A DNA stretch of 64,000 nt from Chloroflexota bacterium (GTDB lineage Bacteria > Chloroflexota > Anaerolineae > Anaerolineales > Anaerolineaceae), in the NCBI GenBank assembly GCA_023381565.1, contig JAMCRR010000197.1, forward strand, positions 82,811 through 146,810, written 5' to 3'. The position numbers and the translations under genes are program-made. This document shows, piece after piece, positions 8,273-16,249 of this stretch. The notes beneath the pieces are model-generated. The model made no database searches, had not been told where the DNA came from, and saw only the letters and a list, made by a program, of their open reading frames with translations. The first letter of the stretch is position 1. Every line of letters begins with the position of its first letter.

Positions 8273-10618
8273 ATGGAAACCAAATACTTTGGCAAGCGTA
8301 TCCAAAGGAATGAAGATCCCCGCATATTAACCGGGCAGGCATTGTTTGTCGATGACGTCGAGTTGCCGGACATGCTCCACGCAACCTTTTTGCGCAGCGA
8401 TTACCCTCACGCTCGCATTAACAGCATCGATATATCCGCGGCGCTGGCGAGGCCGGGGGTGATCGCCGTATATACCGCCAAAGATATGGGCGATTATTGG
8501 AAACCCGGCCCGCTGCTGGTGCCTGCGCCGACGGCGATTCCGGGGGTGGTCTTCAATAAACGTACTCAAGTTCCGATGGCACGCGAAGAAATCCGCCACC
8601 AGGGCGAGCCAATCGCAGTGGTCATCGCCAAAAGCCGCTATATTGCTGAAGATGCGCTGGCGGATATCGTTGCCGATCTGGAGCCACTCGATCCGGTTGT
8701 GGACGTGGAAAAAGCGCTCGAACCCGGCTCGCCACTCGTCTATAACGATCTGGGCACCAACCTGGCGTCGCACGTTCAGCAAGAAAACGGCAATTACGCC
8801 GCGGCGGCTGCTCAGGCAGATGTGGTCATCAAAGCCCATATCGTCATCGACCGCGGCATTGCCGGGGCGATGGAAAACCGCGGGCTGGTCGTGCAGTGGG
8901 ACCCGAAAAGCCAGCACCTGACTGTGTGGGCGACCACGCAGGCGCCAATTGCCCTGCGGAATGGGTTGTCGGGTATCCTGGGGCTATCCGAAAGCCAGGT
9001 GCGGGTGATCGCGCCTTTCGTGGGCGGCGGTTTTGGCCCCAAGATCATGGTTTTCCAACCCGAAGAGGTGGTGCTGACCTGGGCTTCAATGAAGCTCGGC
9101 CTGCCCATTAAATATATCGAAGACCGGCAGGAGAATTTCCTGGCGATGACCCAGGAACGCAACCAGATCCACGATGCTGAGATCGCCTTGACCAAAGACG
9201 GGAAGATTCTGGGGGTGAAGGACGTATTCGTGCAGGATACGGGAGCCTTCAACTCCTATGCGCTGACTGTTCCCCTCAATACACAGACGCACACCACGGG
9301 TCCTTACAAAGTGCCGAATTACTATTCCGAGTTCAGGGTAGCGTTCACCGACCGGATATTGGTAACGCCGGTGCGCGGCGCCGGCCGGCCATACGGGGTG
9401 TTCGTCATGGAGCGGCTGATGGATCTGGCAGCCAAGAAATTGGGCCTCGATCCCACAGAGATTCGCCGGCGCAACTACCTGCAGCCGGAGGAATTCCCTT
9501 ACCGGACCGGGATCATCGGCCAGGATTTTGCCAAGAACATCCTGGACAGCGGGAACTACCCGGCAACGCTCGACAAAGCGCTGGAAATGATTGAGTACGA
9601 ACAATTTATAAAAGAAGAACAACCAAAATTGAGGGCGCAAGGCAAACATGTCGGCATTGGCGTGGTCACCTTTACCGAAGGGACCGGCGTCGGGCCTTAT
9701 GAAGGCGGCCGGGTCACCGTGGAAGCCAGCGGCAAGGTGAGTGTGGCAACCGGGGTAGGCACGCAAGGGCAGGGCCATTACACTTCCTTTGCACAGGTAG
9801 TAGCTGAACAGCTCGGCGTGCCGGTCGAGGATGTGCGTGTAGTCACCGGCGATACCGACCAGTTCCATTGGGGAGCTGGCACTTTCGCCAGCCGCGGCGC
9901 GACGGTTGCCGGCAATGCTATCCATGCAGCCGCCTCCCTGGTGAGGGCCAAGATCCTCAAACTAGCCAGCAAAACGCTGCAGGTGCCTGAGGAAGACCTG
10001 GTGTTGGAAAACAGCGAGATTCACTCGGCGACCCACCCAACGACCTGCATCCCGTTGGGTGAGCTGGCGGTCAAAGCCAACCCTTCGCGCGGCGCTGTGG
10101 AACCGGGGGCCGAGCCTGGGTTGGAAGCCACGGCATACTACGGCCCTCCGTATGGGGCGACAGCCGGTGGCACGGTCGCCATGATCGTCGAGGTCGATAC
10201 CGAGCTCATGCGAGTGGAGATCAAGCGCTATGTGATTGCTCACGACTGCGGCACTGTAATCAATCCCCTGATTGTCGACGGTCAGATTCACGGCGGGGTG
10301 TCGCTTGGAGTAGGCAACTCATTCTTTGAGAAGCTGGTTTACGATGAGAATGGGCAATTGATGAACGGCACTTTCATGGATTATCTGATACCCAGAGCCA
10401 CGGATATGCCTTACATCGAAATCGGACATTTATCTACCCCTTCTCCGCTGAACCCCTTGGGCATCAAGGGTGTGGGAGAAGCCGGAGCAATCCCCACACC
10501 GGCCGCCTTTGCCCAGGCAGTTGAAAATGCGCTGGCGGATTACAACCTGGAAGTTCGCGAGATTCCGTTGAGCCCGAACCGCCTGTTCGAGCTGCTCGAG
10601 GAAAGTAAAACATCTTGA
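8273..10618 (+). CDS. Molybdenum hydroxylase large Mo-cofactor subunit (CoxL/XdhA-like), set 1
   Basis: 781 residues, close to the family norm of about 760-800. The Mo-pterin contact loop VGGGFGPK is at about residues 248-255, RGAGRPYGVFVMER at about 371-384, GQGQGHYTSF-type loop at about 500, and the catalytic Glu in KGVGEAGAIPTP near the C-terminus. The CO dehydrogenase active-site loop AYRCSFR is absent, so this is not a CO dehydrogenase despite the coxG neighbour. Together with the two preceding subunits it hydroxylates an N-heterocycle or aldehyde. The position beside a UraA-type permease suggests a pyrimidine or purine substrate (inference). Confidence 0.92.
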   Translation: METKYFGKRIQRNEDPRILTGQALFVDDVELPDMLHATFLRSDYPHARINSIDISAALARPGVIAVYTAKDMGDYWKPGPLLVPAPTAIPGVVFNKRTQVPMAREEIRHQGEPIAVVIAKSRYIAEDALADIVADLEPLDPVVDVEKALEPGSPLVYNDLGTNLASHVQQENGNYAAAAAQADVVIKAHIVIDRGIAGAMENRGLVVQWDPKSQHLTVWATTQAPIALRNGLSGILGLSESQVRVIAPFVGGGFGPKIMVFQPEEVVLTWASMKLGLPIKYIEDRQENFLAMTQERNQIHDAEIALTKDGKILGVKDVFVQDTGAFNSYALTVPLNTQTHTTGPYKVPNYYSEFRVAFTDRILVTPVRGAGRPYGVFVMERLMDLAAKKLGLDPTEIRRRNYLQPEEFPYRTGIIGQDFAKNILDSGNYPATLDKALEMIEYEQFIKEEQPKLRAQGKHVGIGVVTFTEGTGVGPYEGGRVTVEASGKVSVATGVGTQGQGHYTSFAQVVAEQLGVPVEDVRVVTGDTDQFHWGAGTFASRGATVAGNAIHAAASLVRAKILKLASKTLQVPEEDLVLENSEIHSATHPTTCIPLGELAVKANPSRGAVEPGAEPGLEATAYYGPPYGATAGGTVAMIVEVDTELMRVEIKRYVIAHDCGTVINPLIVDGQIHGGVSLGVGNSFFEKLVYDENGQLMNGTFMDYLIPRATDMPYIEIGHLSTPSPLNPLGIKGVGEAGAIPTPAAFAQAVENALADYNLEVREIPLSPNRLFELLEESKTS

Positions 10619-10673
10619 GACTCGCCTGAGTCTGGGATGCACATTGTCTGTTTACTTGGGAGGGATGAGATCG

Positions 10674-11132
10674 ATGAAACTGGAAGGTGAATATCTTTTC
10701 AACGGGCCGCGGGAAGAAGTATGGAACATTGTGAGAGACCCGGATGTGCTTGCCACGTGCATACCCGGAACCCAAACCCTAAAACAGGTGAACGAGAATG
10801 AATACGAAGGGGCGATCGGTGTGCGTATTGGGCCGGTCAACGCTGCCTTTACAGGAAAGCTGACTGTTTCCGATGAAATCCCTCCTGAGAGCTGCACACT
10901 GACTGCGGAAGGGAAGGGCGCGGCAGGGTTTGCCCGGGGAGTCGGTCACGTGGTCCTGGAGGAACAAGGCAGCGACAAAACTTTGCTCAAATATACCGGT
11001 GAGCTGATCATCGGCGGGAAATTGATGAGCGTTGGGCAAAGGCTCATCGATAGCGTTGGCAAAAGCATGATCAATAAGGGTTTTGAAACTTTGGACAAGA
11101 CTCTGGCAACCCGCCTGGCGGCAAAATCATAA
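10674..11132 (+). CDS. coxG: CoxG-like SRPBCC protein
   Basis: 152 residues from ATG 10674, which has GGAGGG nine bases upstream; earlier in-frame starts at 10644 and 10665 are too far from or too close to that site. The protein begins MKLEGEYLFNGPREEVW, a standard CoxG start, and has VLATCIPGTQTL and GAIGVRIGPVNAAF. CoxG proteins accompany many Mo hydroxylases and help with membrane recruitment or maturation of the enzyme. The C-terminal membrane-anchor extension seen in some CoxG proteins is missing, but the next gene encodes a small single-span membrane protein that might supply it. Confidence 0.9.
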   Translation: MKLEGEYLFNGPREEVWNIVRDPDVLATCIPGTQTLKQVNENEYEGAIGVRIGPVNAAFTGKLTVSDEIPPESCTLTAEGKGAAGFARGVGHVVLEEQGSDKTLLKYTGELIIGGKLMSVGQRLIDSVGKSMINKGFETLDKTLATRLAAKS

Positions 11133-11184
11133 CGGAGATAGTGGCGCTGACCCGAAAAACACTTTTAGACGATAAGGATTGAAA

Positions 11185-11397
11185 ATGGCCGAACAATTTC
11201 CAGAAATTGAGACCAAAGCAGAGACAGAAGAAGAGCCCAAACAAAATTCCAGCGAGTTACATACTTTATCCGATCGGACAGAAGGTGATAAACGCGACTG
11301 GAAGTCCATTGCTGAAGTGAGAATGGTGATGTATGTAGTGCCCGTGGCAATCGTCTTCGTCATCATTGCCTGGCTCATGTCACACTACGTCCGCTGA
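11185..11397 (+). CDS. Small single-pass membrane protein of unknown function
   Basis: 70 residues from ATG 11185, with AAGGA seven bases upstream. The first 45 residues are acidic and polar (EETEEEPK-type). One hydrophobic helix, about residues 46-66, lies near the C-terminus, followed by HYVR, giving a tail-anchored layout. I find no recognised domain. It lies 52 bases after coxG in the Mo-hydroxylase operon and before the permease gene. A possible role is a membrane tether for the soluble Mo enzyme or CoxG; this is inferred only from position. Confidence 0.62.
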   Translation: MAEQFPEIETKAETEEEPKQNSSELHTLSDRTEGDKRDWKSIAEVRMVMYVVPVAIVFVIIAWLMSHYVR

Positions 11398-11421
11398 AAT
11401 TTACAATCGCCATGGCTGCGT

Positions 11422-11457
11422 GATCCATAATATTATGATTTTTTATTATTCTGGATC
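11422..11457. terminator. AT-rich hairpin after the small membrane protein gene
   Basis: GATCCATAATA (11422-11432) pairs with TATTCTGGATC (11447-11457) with one mismatch, around a loop containing TTTTTT. It resembles a weak terminator between the Mo-hydroxylase genes and the permease. The remaining bases to 11646 carry no gene that I can support. Confidence 0.45.
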
Positions 11458-11646
11458 TGCGAACGATCGCGCAACCGGCTGAAAGGAGGCAACTGATCAC
11501 TAACGGATTCTGTTGAACCCATTTCGGCAGGGATGTCGGCTTCCGTGTACAGGAAGTATAGGGAAGAATCGCATCCTCAACTAAGCAAGCTGTCAACGAC
11601 TATCCTGATCAGGAATACTTTATCTATCCAAGGAAGGAAGACGCAA

Positions 11647-13065
11647 ATGGCCACAACAGCAGCAAAAGTCAAACCGGCAGTCATGGGTTATCTGCCGAAT
11701 GACCAGCCTCCTTTCGGCAAAATGATCTTGCTAGGCCTGCAGCACGTGATCACTATGTTCCCGGCGACAGTTTTATGCGCCATGCTCATGGGGTTCCATG
11801 TGAGCACAGTGCTGACGATCACCGGCCTGGGCACGATCACGGCGTTGATCGGGTCAAAGCTAAGCATGGGCAAGTTCATCCCTCTCTACTACGGCTCCAG
11901 CTTCAGCTATATTGCAGCAGTCACCGCCGTCACCCATGCACAATTTGGGGTTCCGGTGAGCGACCACCTGCTCTCTATCGTCCAGGCGGGCTTCCTCGCC
12001 ACCGGTATCATCAATGTCGTGGTTGGGTTGCTCATTCGTCTGGTCGGCGGAAAAGAGGCCGTCGATGTAGTTCTGCCCCCCATTGTCACCGGTTCAGTCG
12101 CCTGCACCATTGGTATTGGCCTGGGCGCCGCGGCATTGGGCATGGCCTCTGGCTCATCCAGCGGCATTGCAACTGGCTCGAACACCTGGTGGGTGGTGGC
12201 TTTGATCACCCTCGTGGCGACGATCTGCTACTCTGTTTACCTGCAGGGTAAGGGCTTTATCGGGCTGCTTCCAATTCTACTCGGCGGCATCACCGGCTAC
12301 ATCATCGCCATCCCCTTTGGCCTCGTAAACCTGGCCTTCACCTCGGCGGTTATCCGCGCTCCGCACATCACCTTCCCGGTCTTTAACGACCCGATGACTA
12401 TCTCGATCATCTTCAGTGTAGGCGTCATGTGCATCGCCACCATCCCCGAGTCGACGGCGCACCTGTATCAGATCAGCCTGTACGTCGACCACCTGGCTGA
12501 ACAGAAGGGTGTGCAAAAAGTTGGATTAAGCCGCTACATAGGCCTGAACCTGATGCTGGATGGCCTCGACGACATCATCAACGGCATCTTCGGCAGCACG
12601 GCGGGCACAAACTACGGTGAGAACAACTCATTGATGGTGATCACCCGCAACTACTCCGGACCGGTCCTGATCGCTGCTGGTGCCATCGCCATCCTCCTGG
12701 GCTTCATCGGCCCTCTGGCGGACCTGGTCACGAGCATCCCGACCGCAGTGTCCGGTGGATTGGCGATCTACCTGTACGGCGTGATCGGCATGCAGGGTAT
12801 TGCCCTGATGATGTCGGAGAAGGTCAACCTCTTCGATCCCCGGCAGCTCGCCATTGGCGCAGTGATCCTGATCGTCGGCATCGGCGGGAACATCGGCTAC
12901 CCCGGTGGATTCATTCCCTTCCCGATCCTCACGGGAATCTTCCCCTCAGGTCTGCCTGCGATTGCTACAGGCGCCGTGTTTGGTATTTTGTTAAACCTGA
13001 TCTTTGTCTTCTTCAAGCCTGCGGTTGAACGCGAGGCAATCGGCGAAAAAGCCGCAACCGATTAA
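11647..13065 (+). CDS. NCS2 nucleobase:cation symporter, UraA/RutG (uracil) type
   Basis: 472 residues with about 14 hydrophobic segments, the normal layout of the NCS2 family. The substrate region reads TIPESTAHLYQIS in TM8 and GTNYGENNSLMVITRNYS in TM10. The TxYGEN form is that of uracil permeases such as UraA and PyrP, whereas xanthine permeases have FxQNNGV or FSQNVG. This makes uracil or a related pyrimidine the more likely cargo, though the evidence is motif-level only. ATG 11647 has AGGAAGGAAG six bases upstream; an upstream in-frame start at 11533 adds a polar, non-homologous stretch. It is the last gene of the first operon. Confidence 0.9.
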   Translation: MATTAAKVKPAVMGYLPNDQPPFGKMILLGLQHVITMFPATVLCAMLMGFHVSTVLTITGLGTITALIGSKLSMGKFIPLYYGSSFSYIAAVTAVTHAQFGVPVSDHLLSIVQAGFLATGIINVVVGLLIRLVGGKEAVDVVLPPIVTGSVACTIGIGLGAAALGMASGSSSGIATGSNTWWVVALITLVATICYSVYLQGKGFIGLLPILLGGITGYIIAIPFGLVNLAFTSAVIRAPHITFPVFNDPMTISIIFSVGVMCIATIPESTAHLYQISLYVDHLAEQKGVQKVGLSRYIGLNLMLDGLDDIINGIFGSTAGTNYGENNSLMVITRNYSGPVLIAAGAIAILLGFIGPLADLVTSIPTAVSGGLAIYLYGVIGMQGIALMMSEKVNLFDPRQLAIGAVILIVGIGGNIGYPGGFIPFPILTGIFPSGLPAIATGAVFGILLNLIFVFFKPAVEREAIGEKAATD

Positions 13066-13094
13066 ACCGCGGTTCTTTCTACGCGAAACCCTGA

Positions 13095-13122
13095 AGCGGG
13101 GTCGGGAATTCCTGACCCCGCT
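13095..13122 (+). terminator. Hairpin after the permease gene
   Basis: AGCGGGGTC (13095-13103) pairs perfectly with GACCCCGCT (13114-13122) around a loop containing GGAATTCC. No clear T-run follows, so it may be a transcript-end stabiliser rather than a classical intrinsic terminator. Confidence 0.5.
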
Positions 13123-13165
13123 GATGTGGTTCGATAAGTTCCTTCGATACTGGTAGAATGATAGG

Positions 13166-13687
13166 ATGCAGGCGATGCTTACATGCGATGTGTGCGGTAG
13201 AGAGATCGATAACGAAGGTGAGAAGGTCCACCTCTACACCGCGAAATTGATCAGCAGGGAAGTTGGGGACCGCGTGCTGGTTACATCGAAAACTACCAGC
13301 GCTTTCAAGGATTTCCGTCCGGTGGAAGTGACGGTCTGCCCTCGTCACAGGCGTGAACTTTTTGTGCAACGCCTGATGCCGGGCGTGATCATCTTTGTGA
13401 TCTTCTTCATCCCGATATTTTTCTTTACGGTCAAGCTCCCCAGGATATTTCTGGGTCCCATTCCTTTGCAGTATCTGGCCGGGGTCATTATCGATCTGGT
13501 ACTGGTTTTTTTTGTCGTGCGGTTGATACAGCTGGACGGGTTGGTGGCGGCTTCCCTGACCATTCAGGAAAAAAGAAAAAAGACCGGGATTGAGTACCTG
13601 ACTGAAAAGAAATACCAGCGGGCATTAGGGACAAAAAGGCCGGAACCAGTCAAGAAATCTGTAAAATCAAAATCCCAACACCGTTGA
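13166..13687 (+). CDS. Membrane protein with an N-terminal zinc-ribbon-like segment, unknown function
   Basis: 173 residues. CDVCG at about residues 7-11 and CPRH at about 58-61 could form a metal site. Two hydrophobic helices follow, about residues 73-91 and 100-120. The C-terminal 50 residues are strongly basic (Lys/Arg-rich), which predicts a cytoplasmic tail. I do not recognise a family. It starts a short group with the NmrA-like gene 16 bases downstream. It could be a small regulatory or assembly factor, but nothing in the sequence fixes that. Confidence 0.6.
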   Translation: MQAMLTCDVCGREIDNEGEKVHLYTAKLISREVGDRVLVTSKTTSAFKDFRPVEVTVCPRHRRELFVQRLMPGVIIFVIFFIPIFFFTVKLPRIFLGPIPLQYLAGVIIDLVLVFFVVRLIQLDGLVAASLTIQEKRKKTGIEYLTEKKYQRALGTKRPEPVKKSVKSKSQHR

Positions 13688-13703
13688 AAGCCGGAGAATC
13701 AGA

Positions 13704-14552
13704 ATGATCATCGTGACAGGGGCAGGTGGCAAAACCGGCCGGGCTGTGCTTCAAGCGTGCTCGCGCCGGAAGCTAAAAGTGCGCGCAGTCGTCCACCACC
13801 CTGACCAGACCCAGAAAGCGCTTGATCTGGGGGCTGAGGAAGCTCTCTGGGGAGACATTCAGGACGACCAATTCTTGGAAGAGGCTTTTCGAGATGGAGA
13901 GGCGGTCTATCACATCTGCCCAAACGTGCATCCTGAAGAGATCTCGATTGGTCGGGCTGTGATCCAGGCGGCGCGATCTGCGGGGGTGGGTCATATTGTC
14001 TACCATTCCGTCCTGCACCCCCAGGTTGAGGTCATGCCGCACCATTGGAAGAAGCTCAGGGTAGAAGAAGCCTTGTTCGCGTCAGGGCTGGAGTTCACCA
14101 TCCTACAGCCCACCGTGTATATGCAGAACGTACTCGCCCAGTGGAAATCCATCACCGAGCGCGGCGTTTATCTGGTCCCCTACCCGGTAGAGACGCGATT
14201 GAGTCTGCTCGATCTCGAGGATCTGGGGGAGGTTGTTGCCGCCGTGCTCTGCGAACCACAGCACCGCGGGGCAGTATACGAACTGGTTGGGACGCCGCCG
14301 ATGAGCCAGCAGGAAGTGGCTGAGGCGCTGAGCGCAGTGATCGGCAGGTCGGTAAGGGCTGAAGAATCTTCCTTAGATGTGTGGGAACGCCAGGCACGCG
14401 CTGCCGGGCAAAGCGATTTTGCGATAGGCACCCTCCTCGGAATGTTCCGCTACTATGCTGAGCACGGGTTATGGGGCAGCCCGCAGGTTCTCCGCTGGCT
14501 GCTTGGCCGGGAACCGCATACGTTTCAGGAATTTTTAAGCGCCTACCATTAG
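13704..14552 (+). CDS. NmrA-like NAD(P)-binding protein (atypical SDR)
   Basis: 282 residues. The N-terminus MIIVTGAGGKTGRAVLQACSR carries the GxxGxxG dinucleotide loop of atypical short-chain dehydrogenases, and HIVYHSVLHP at about residue 93 follows the usual strand pattern. The Tyr-x-x-x-Lys catalytic pair of classical SDRs is not evident. This fits the NmrA/HSCARG group, where the protein may sense NAD(P) or reduce a small substrate. It is preceded by a weak GGAG. Its 3' end overlaps the convergent gene at 14549 by four bases. Its role in the island is unknown. Confidence 0.8.
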   Translation: MIIVTGAGGKTGRAVLQACSRRKLKVRAVVHHPDQTQKALDLGAEEALWGDIQDDQFLEEAFRDGEAVYHICPNVHPEEISIGRAVIQAARSAGVGHIVYHSVLHPQVEVMPHHWKKLRVEEALFASGLEFTILQPTVYMQNVLAQWKSITERGVYLVPYPVETRLSLLDLEDLGEVVAAVLCEPQHRGAVYELVGTPPMSQQEVAEALSAVIGRSVRAEESSLDVWERQARAAGQSDFAIGTLLGMFRYYAEHGLWGSPQVLRWLLGREPHTFQEFLSAYH

Positions 14553-14884
14553 TTAAAAAACCAACTAAAAGCAACGATTCCCAACGAGACCGGCACCCAC
14601 CAGAGATGCTGGTATTGGGTGTGGATGGTATTGATATACATGAGTATTCCGAGCATAATGATCACGTAGCCTGAGCCCCCAATAAACCAGTCCTTCTTTT
14701 TTTTGCTGAAAGAACCGAAAGAAGGGGGTGAAGCGGGCAAATTTTTTAACGCCTTCTTCTTATTTGCAGCCCGATCGTGCGCTGCTCTCCATTCCACGGC
14801 TTTACGGCGCTGTGCAGTGATCATCTTTGCGTAGAACGCCAGTACAGCCAGGATCAGGGCGATCGTGCCGATATCGATATTCAT
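14549..14884 (-). CDS. Small membrane protein of unknown function
   Basis: 111 residues. One hydrophobic helix lies at about residues 5-22, a basic Lys-rich stretch at 25-70 contains KKKK, and two more helices lie at about 70-87 and 95-110. I find no recognised motif. The ATG at 14884 is preceded on the minus strand by GGAGCTTCC-type sequence (AGGAGC). It lies 19 bases downstream of allH and may be cotranscribed with it. It also overlaps the end of the NmrA-like gene on the plus strand. Confidence 0.55.
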   Translation of the reverse strand: MNIDIGTIALILAVLAFYAKMITAQRRKAVEWRAAHDRAANKKKALKNLPASPPSFGSFSKKKKDWFIGGSGYVIIMLGILMYINTIHTQYQHLWWVPVSLGIVAFSWFFN

Positions 14885-14903
14885 GGAAGCTCCTCATTCC
14901 GGT

Positions 14904-15872
14904 TCAAGTAGCCGCTTCACCAAGGGTAATTGCGGGCCAGGATTGGCTTGCACCGATAATTAATGACATCCCCAGGAGCGCATCTGCGCCGGAAGAATTG
15001 CCCCAGGAGCATAATCCCTCCACGCAGCGCTCCACGGCCGGGTGGCCGGAAATTATTGCATCCATCGCCGCGATCAGGCGTTCGTCAGCCTGCCCGGCAG
15101 CGGCGCACTCGATCAAGTTGGCGCTCAGCGTGGTAGTTATTGCATAGGCGGCGTCGATCAAAGAGCGGGTAAACGCTTCGGATTGGGAGGCTTCGATGTG
15201 ACTTCGAAAACTGGAGAGTGCCAGCATAACACCTATAATGAAGTCGTCGCCGGAAGGGGTCAATCCGATTCCCAGTCCCAGGAATTTCTCACAGGCGCGT
15301 TCCAATCCTGAGTGCAGCCCACTCCGGGCTGCATTCATGCATTCTTCGAGCAAGCCCGGCAGGCCGGGATAATCAGGAGAAGCATATGAGATGCCCGGTG
15401 ATTCTTGCCGACGAGAAGTATAGCGGATCAGCCCAGCGCCATTTTTCCTTTCCCGGACGGCTGTGATGACGGCATTCAGGCGTGCGGCGATATCTTCAAA
15501 TGGCTCTCCGTTATAAAGGGTTGGTTTTGCCTGCCAGACCCGCGCCTCCATTGTGGAGATTGTTGGATTCGGCGCTGGAAATCTCAAGCGTCCAGCGTGA
15601 ATACTCACAGGATCGCCAGCCTCGATCTGAGTCAGGCGCCCGGCTCGGGGATCAATATTGATTGTAAGTGGCCCACGGAAAGGCTCGTAGGATAGGAAGA
15701 TCATCCGGTTAGGAGGCAGGTGAACAAAAATACCGCGCGAAATGACCCCTCTCACCTCGCCCAGGCAGGCTAATTTCAGCAGTGACCTGGCAGCCGACCC
15801 GATGCTGTAGGCGGATAGCTGCGACGCAGGTGGATCCGTCTGGAGAGGCGGAATGTCAGACATCCTGACCAA
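14904..15872 (-). CDS. allH: DUF2877 protein AllH (YlbF), carbamoyltransferase subunit
   Basis: About 322 residues with the family's hallmark GLGIGLTPSGDDFIIGV (about residues 205-221). DUF2877 proteins are the third partner of FdrA and DUF1116 in the AllFGH oxamate carbamoyltransferase. Here the gene is separated from fdrA-allG by 10 kb and lies on the opposite strand, which is unusual for this trio. Two starts are possible, TTG 15872 or ATG 15863; neither has a strong ribosome binding site. The protein has no transmembrane segment or signal peptide and is full length. Confidence 0.87.
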   Translation of the reverse strand: MVRMSDIPPLQTDPPASQLSAYSIGSAARSLLKLACLGEVRGVISRGIFVHLPPNRMIFLSYEPFRGPLTINIDPRAGRLTQIEAGDPVSIHAGRLRFPAPNPTISTMEARVWQAKPTLYNGEPFEDIAARLNAVITAVRERKNGAGLIRYTSRRQESPGISYASPDYPGLPGLLEECMNAARSGLHSGLERACEKFLGLGIGLTPSGDDFIIGVMLALSSFRSHIEASQSEAFTRSLIDAAYAITTTLSANLIECAAAGQADERLIAAMDAIISGHPAVERCVEGLCSWGNSSGADALLGMSLIIGASQSWPAITLGEAAT

Positions 15873-16249
15873 CTTTCAACTATTTTGGGATATAATACCA
15901 AGCAGTAGAAATTATACCTTGTTTGATGACTGTCGTTATTATCACCATCAATTTGAAAACCAAAGCCCCAGAACAGACAGGAAAGGTAGGCATGCCAGTC
16001 CTGTGTGATGTGTATCACTAATCATTGATGACATTTGCCAATTGCTAGATTTATAGGTTCAGGCGAAGATTAGAAGCAAAGTACCGGATTTATCGCGGCT
16101 TTTTTTAGAATTCCAGGTTTTATTTATATTCAAATTAAAATTGACTTTCGTGGAAGTAAACTGTACCGGGTAATTGCGATATCTGTTTATCTATCCTTGC
16201 AGGCACTCGCCTGGGGAATCAGTCCATGATTTGACGAGGATGTTTGCTT
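15873..16249. promoter_or_regulatory. Divergent intergenic region between allH and the second Mo-hydroxylase operon
   Basis: This 377-base stretch holds no gene I can support. It contains TATAAT-like boxes on both strands (for example ATATAAT near 15890-15896) and a CRP/FNR-type palindrome (listed separately). TTGACT lies at about 16141-16146, with a weak TACCGG 17 bases on. It most likely carries the promoters for both flanking transcripts. Confidence 0.45.
16004..16019. promoter_or_regulatory. CRP/FNR-family-like binding site
   Basis: TGTGA (16004-16008), six bases, then TCACT (16015-16019) differs from the CRP consensus TGTGA-N6-TCACA by one base. It lies about 230 bases upstream of the second Mo-hydroxylase operon and about 140 bases upstream of allH, in the shared intergenic region. 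CRP/FNR-family regulators respond to cAMP, oxygen or redox state, depending on the member. Chance occurrence cannot be excluded. Confidence 0.4.

Noticed and set aside
9086-9925. 279-codon frame antisense to the set 1 Mo subunit
   Set aside because: The plus strand encodes a clear Mo-hydroxylase subunit with all motifs; the antisense frame has none.
6879-11132. CO dehydrogenase operon, because of CoxM/S/L-like genes and coxG
   Set aside because: The large subunit lacks the AYRCSFR active-site loop that holds the Cu-binding Cys of true CO dehydrogenases.
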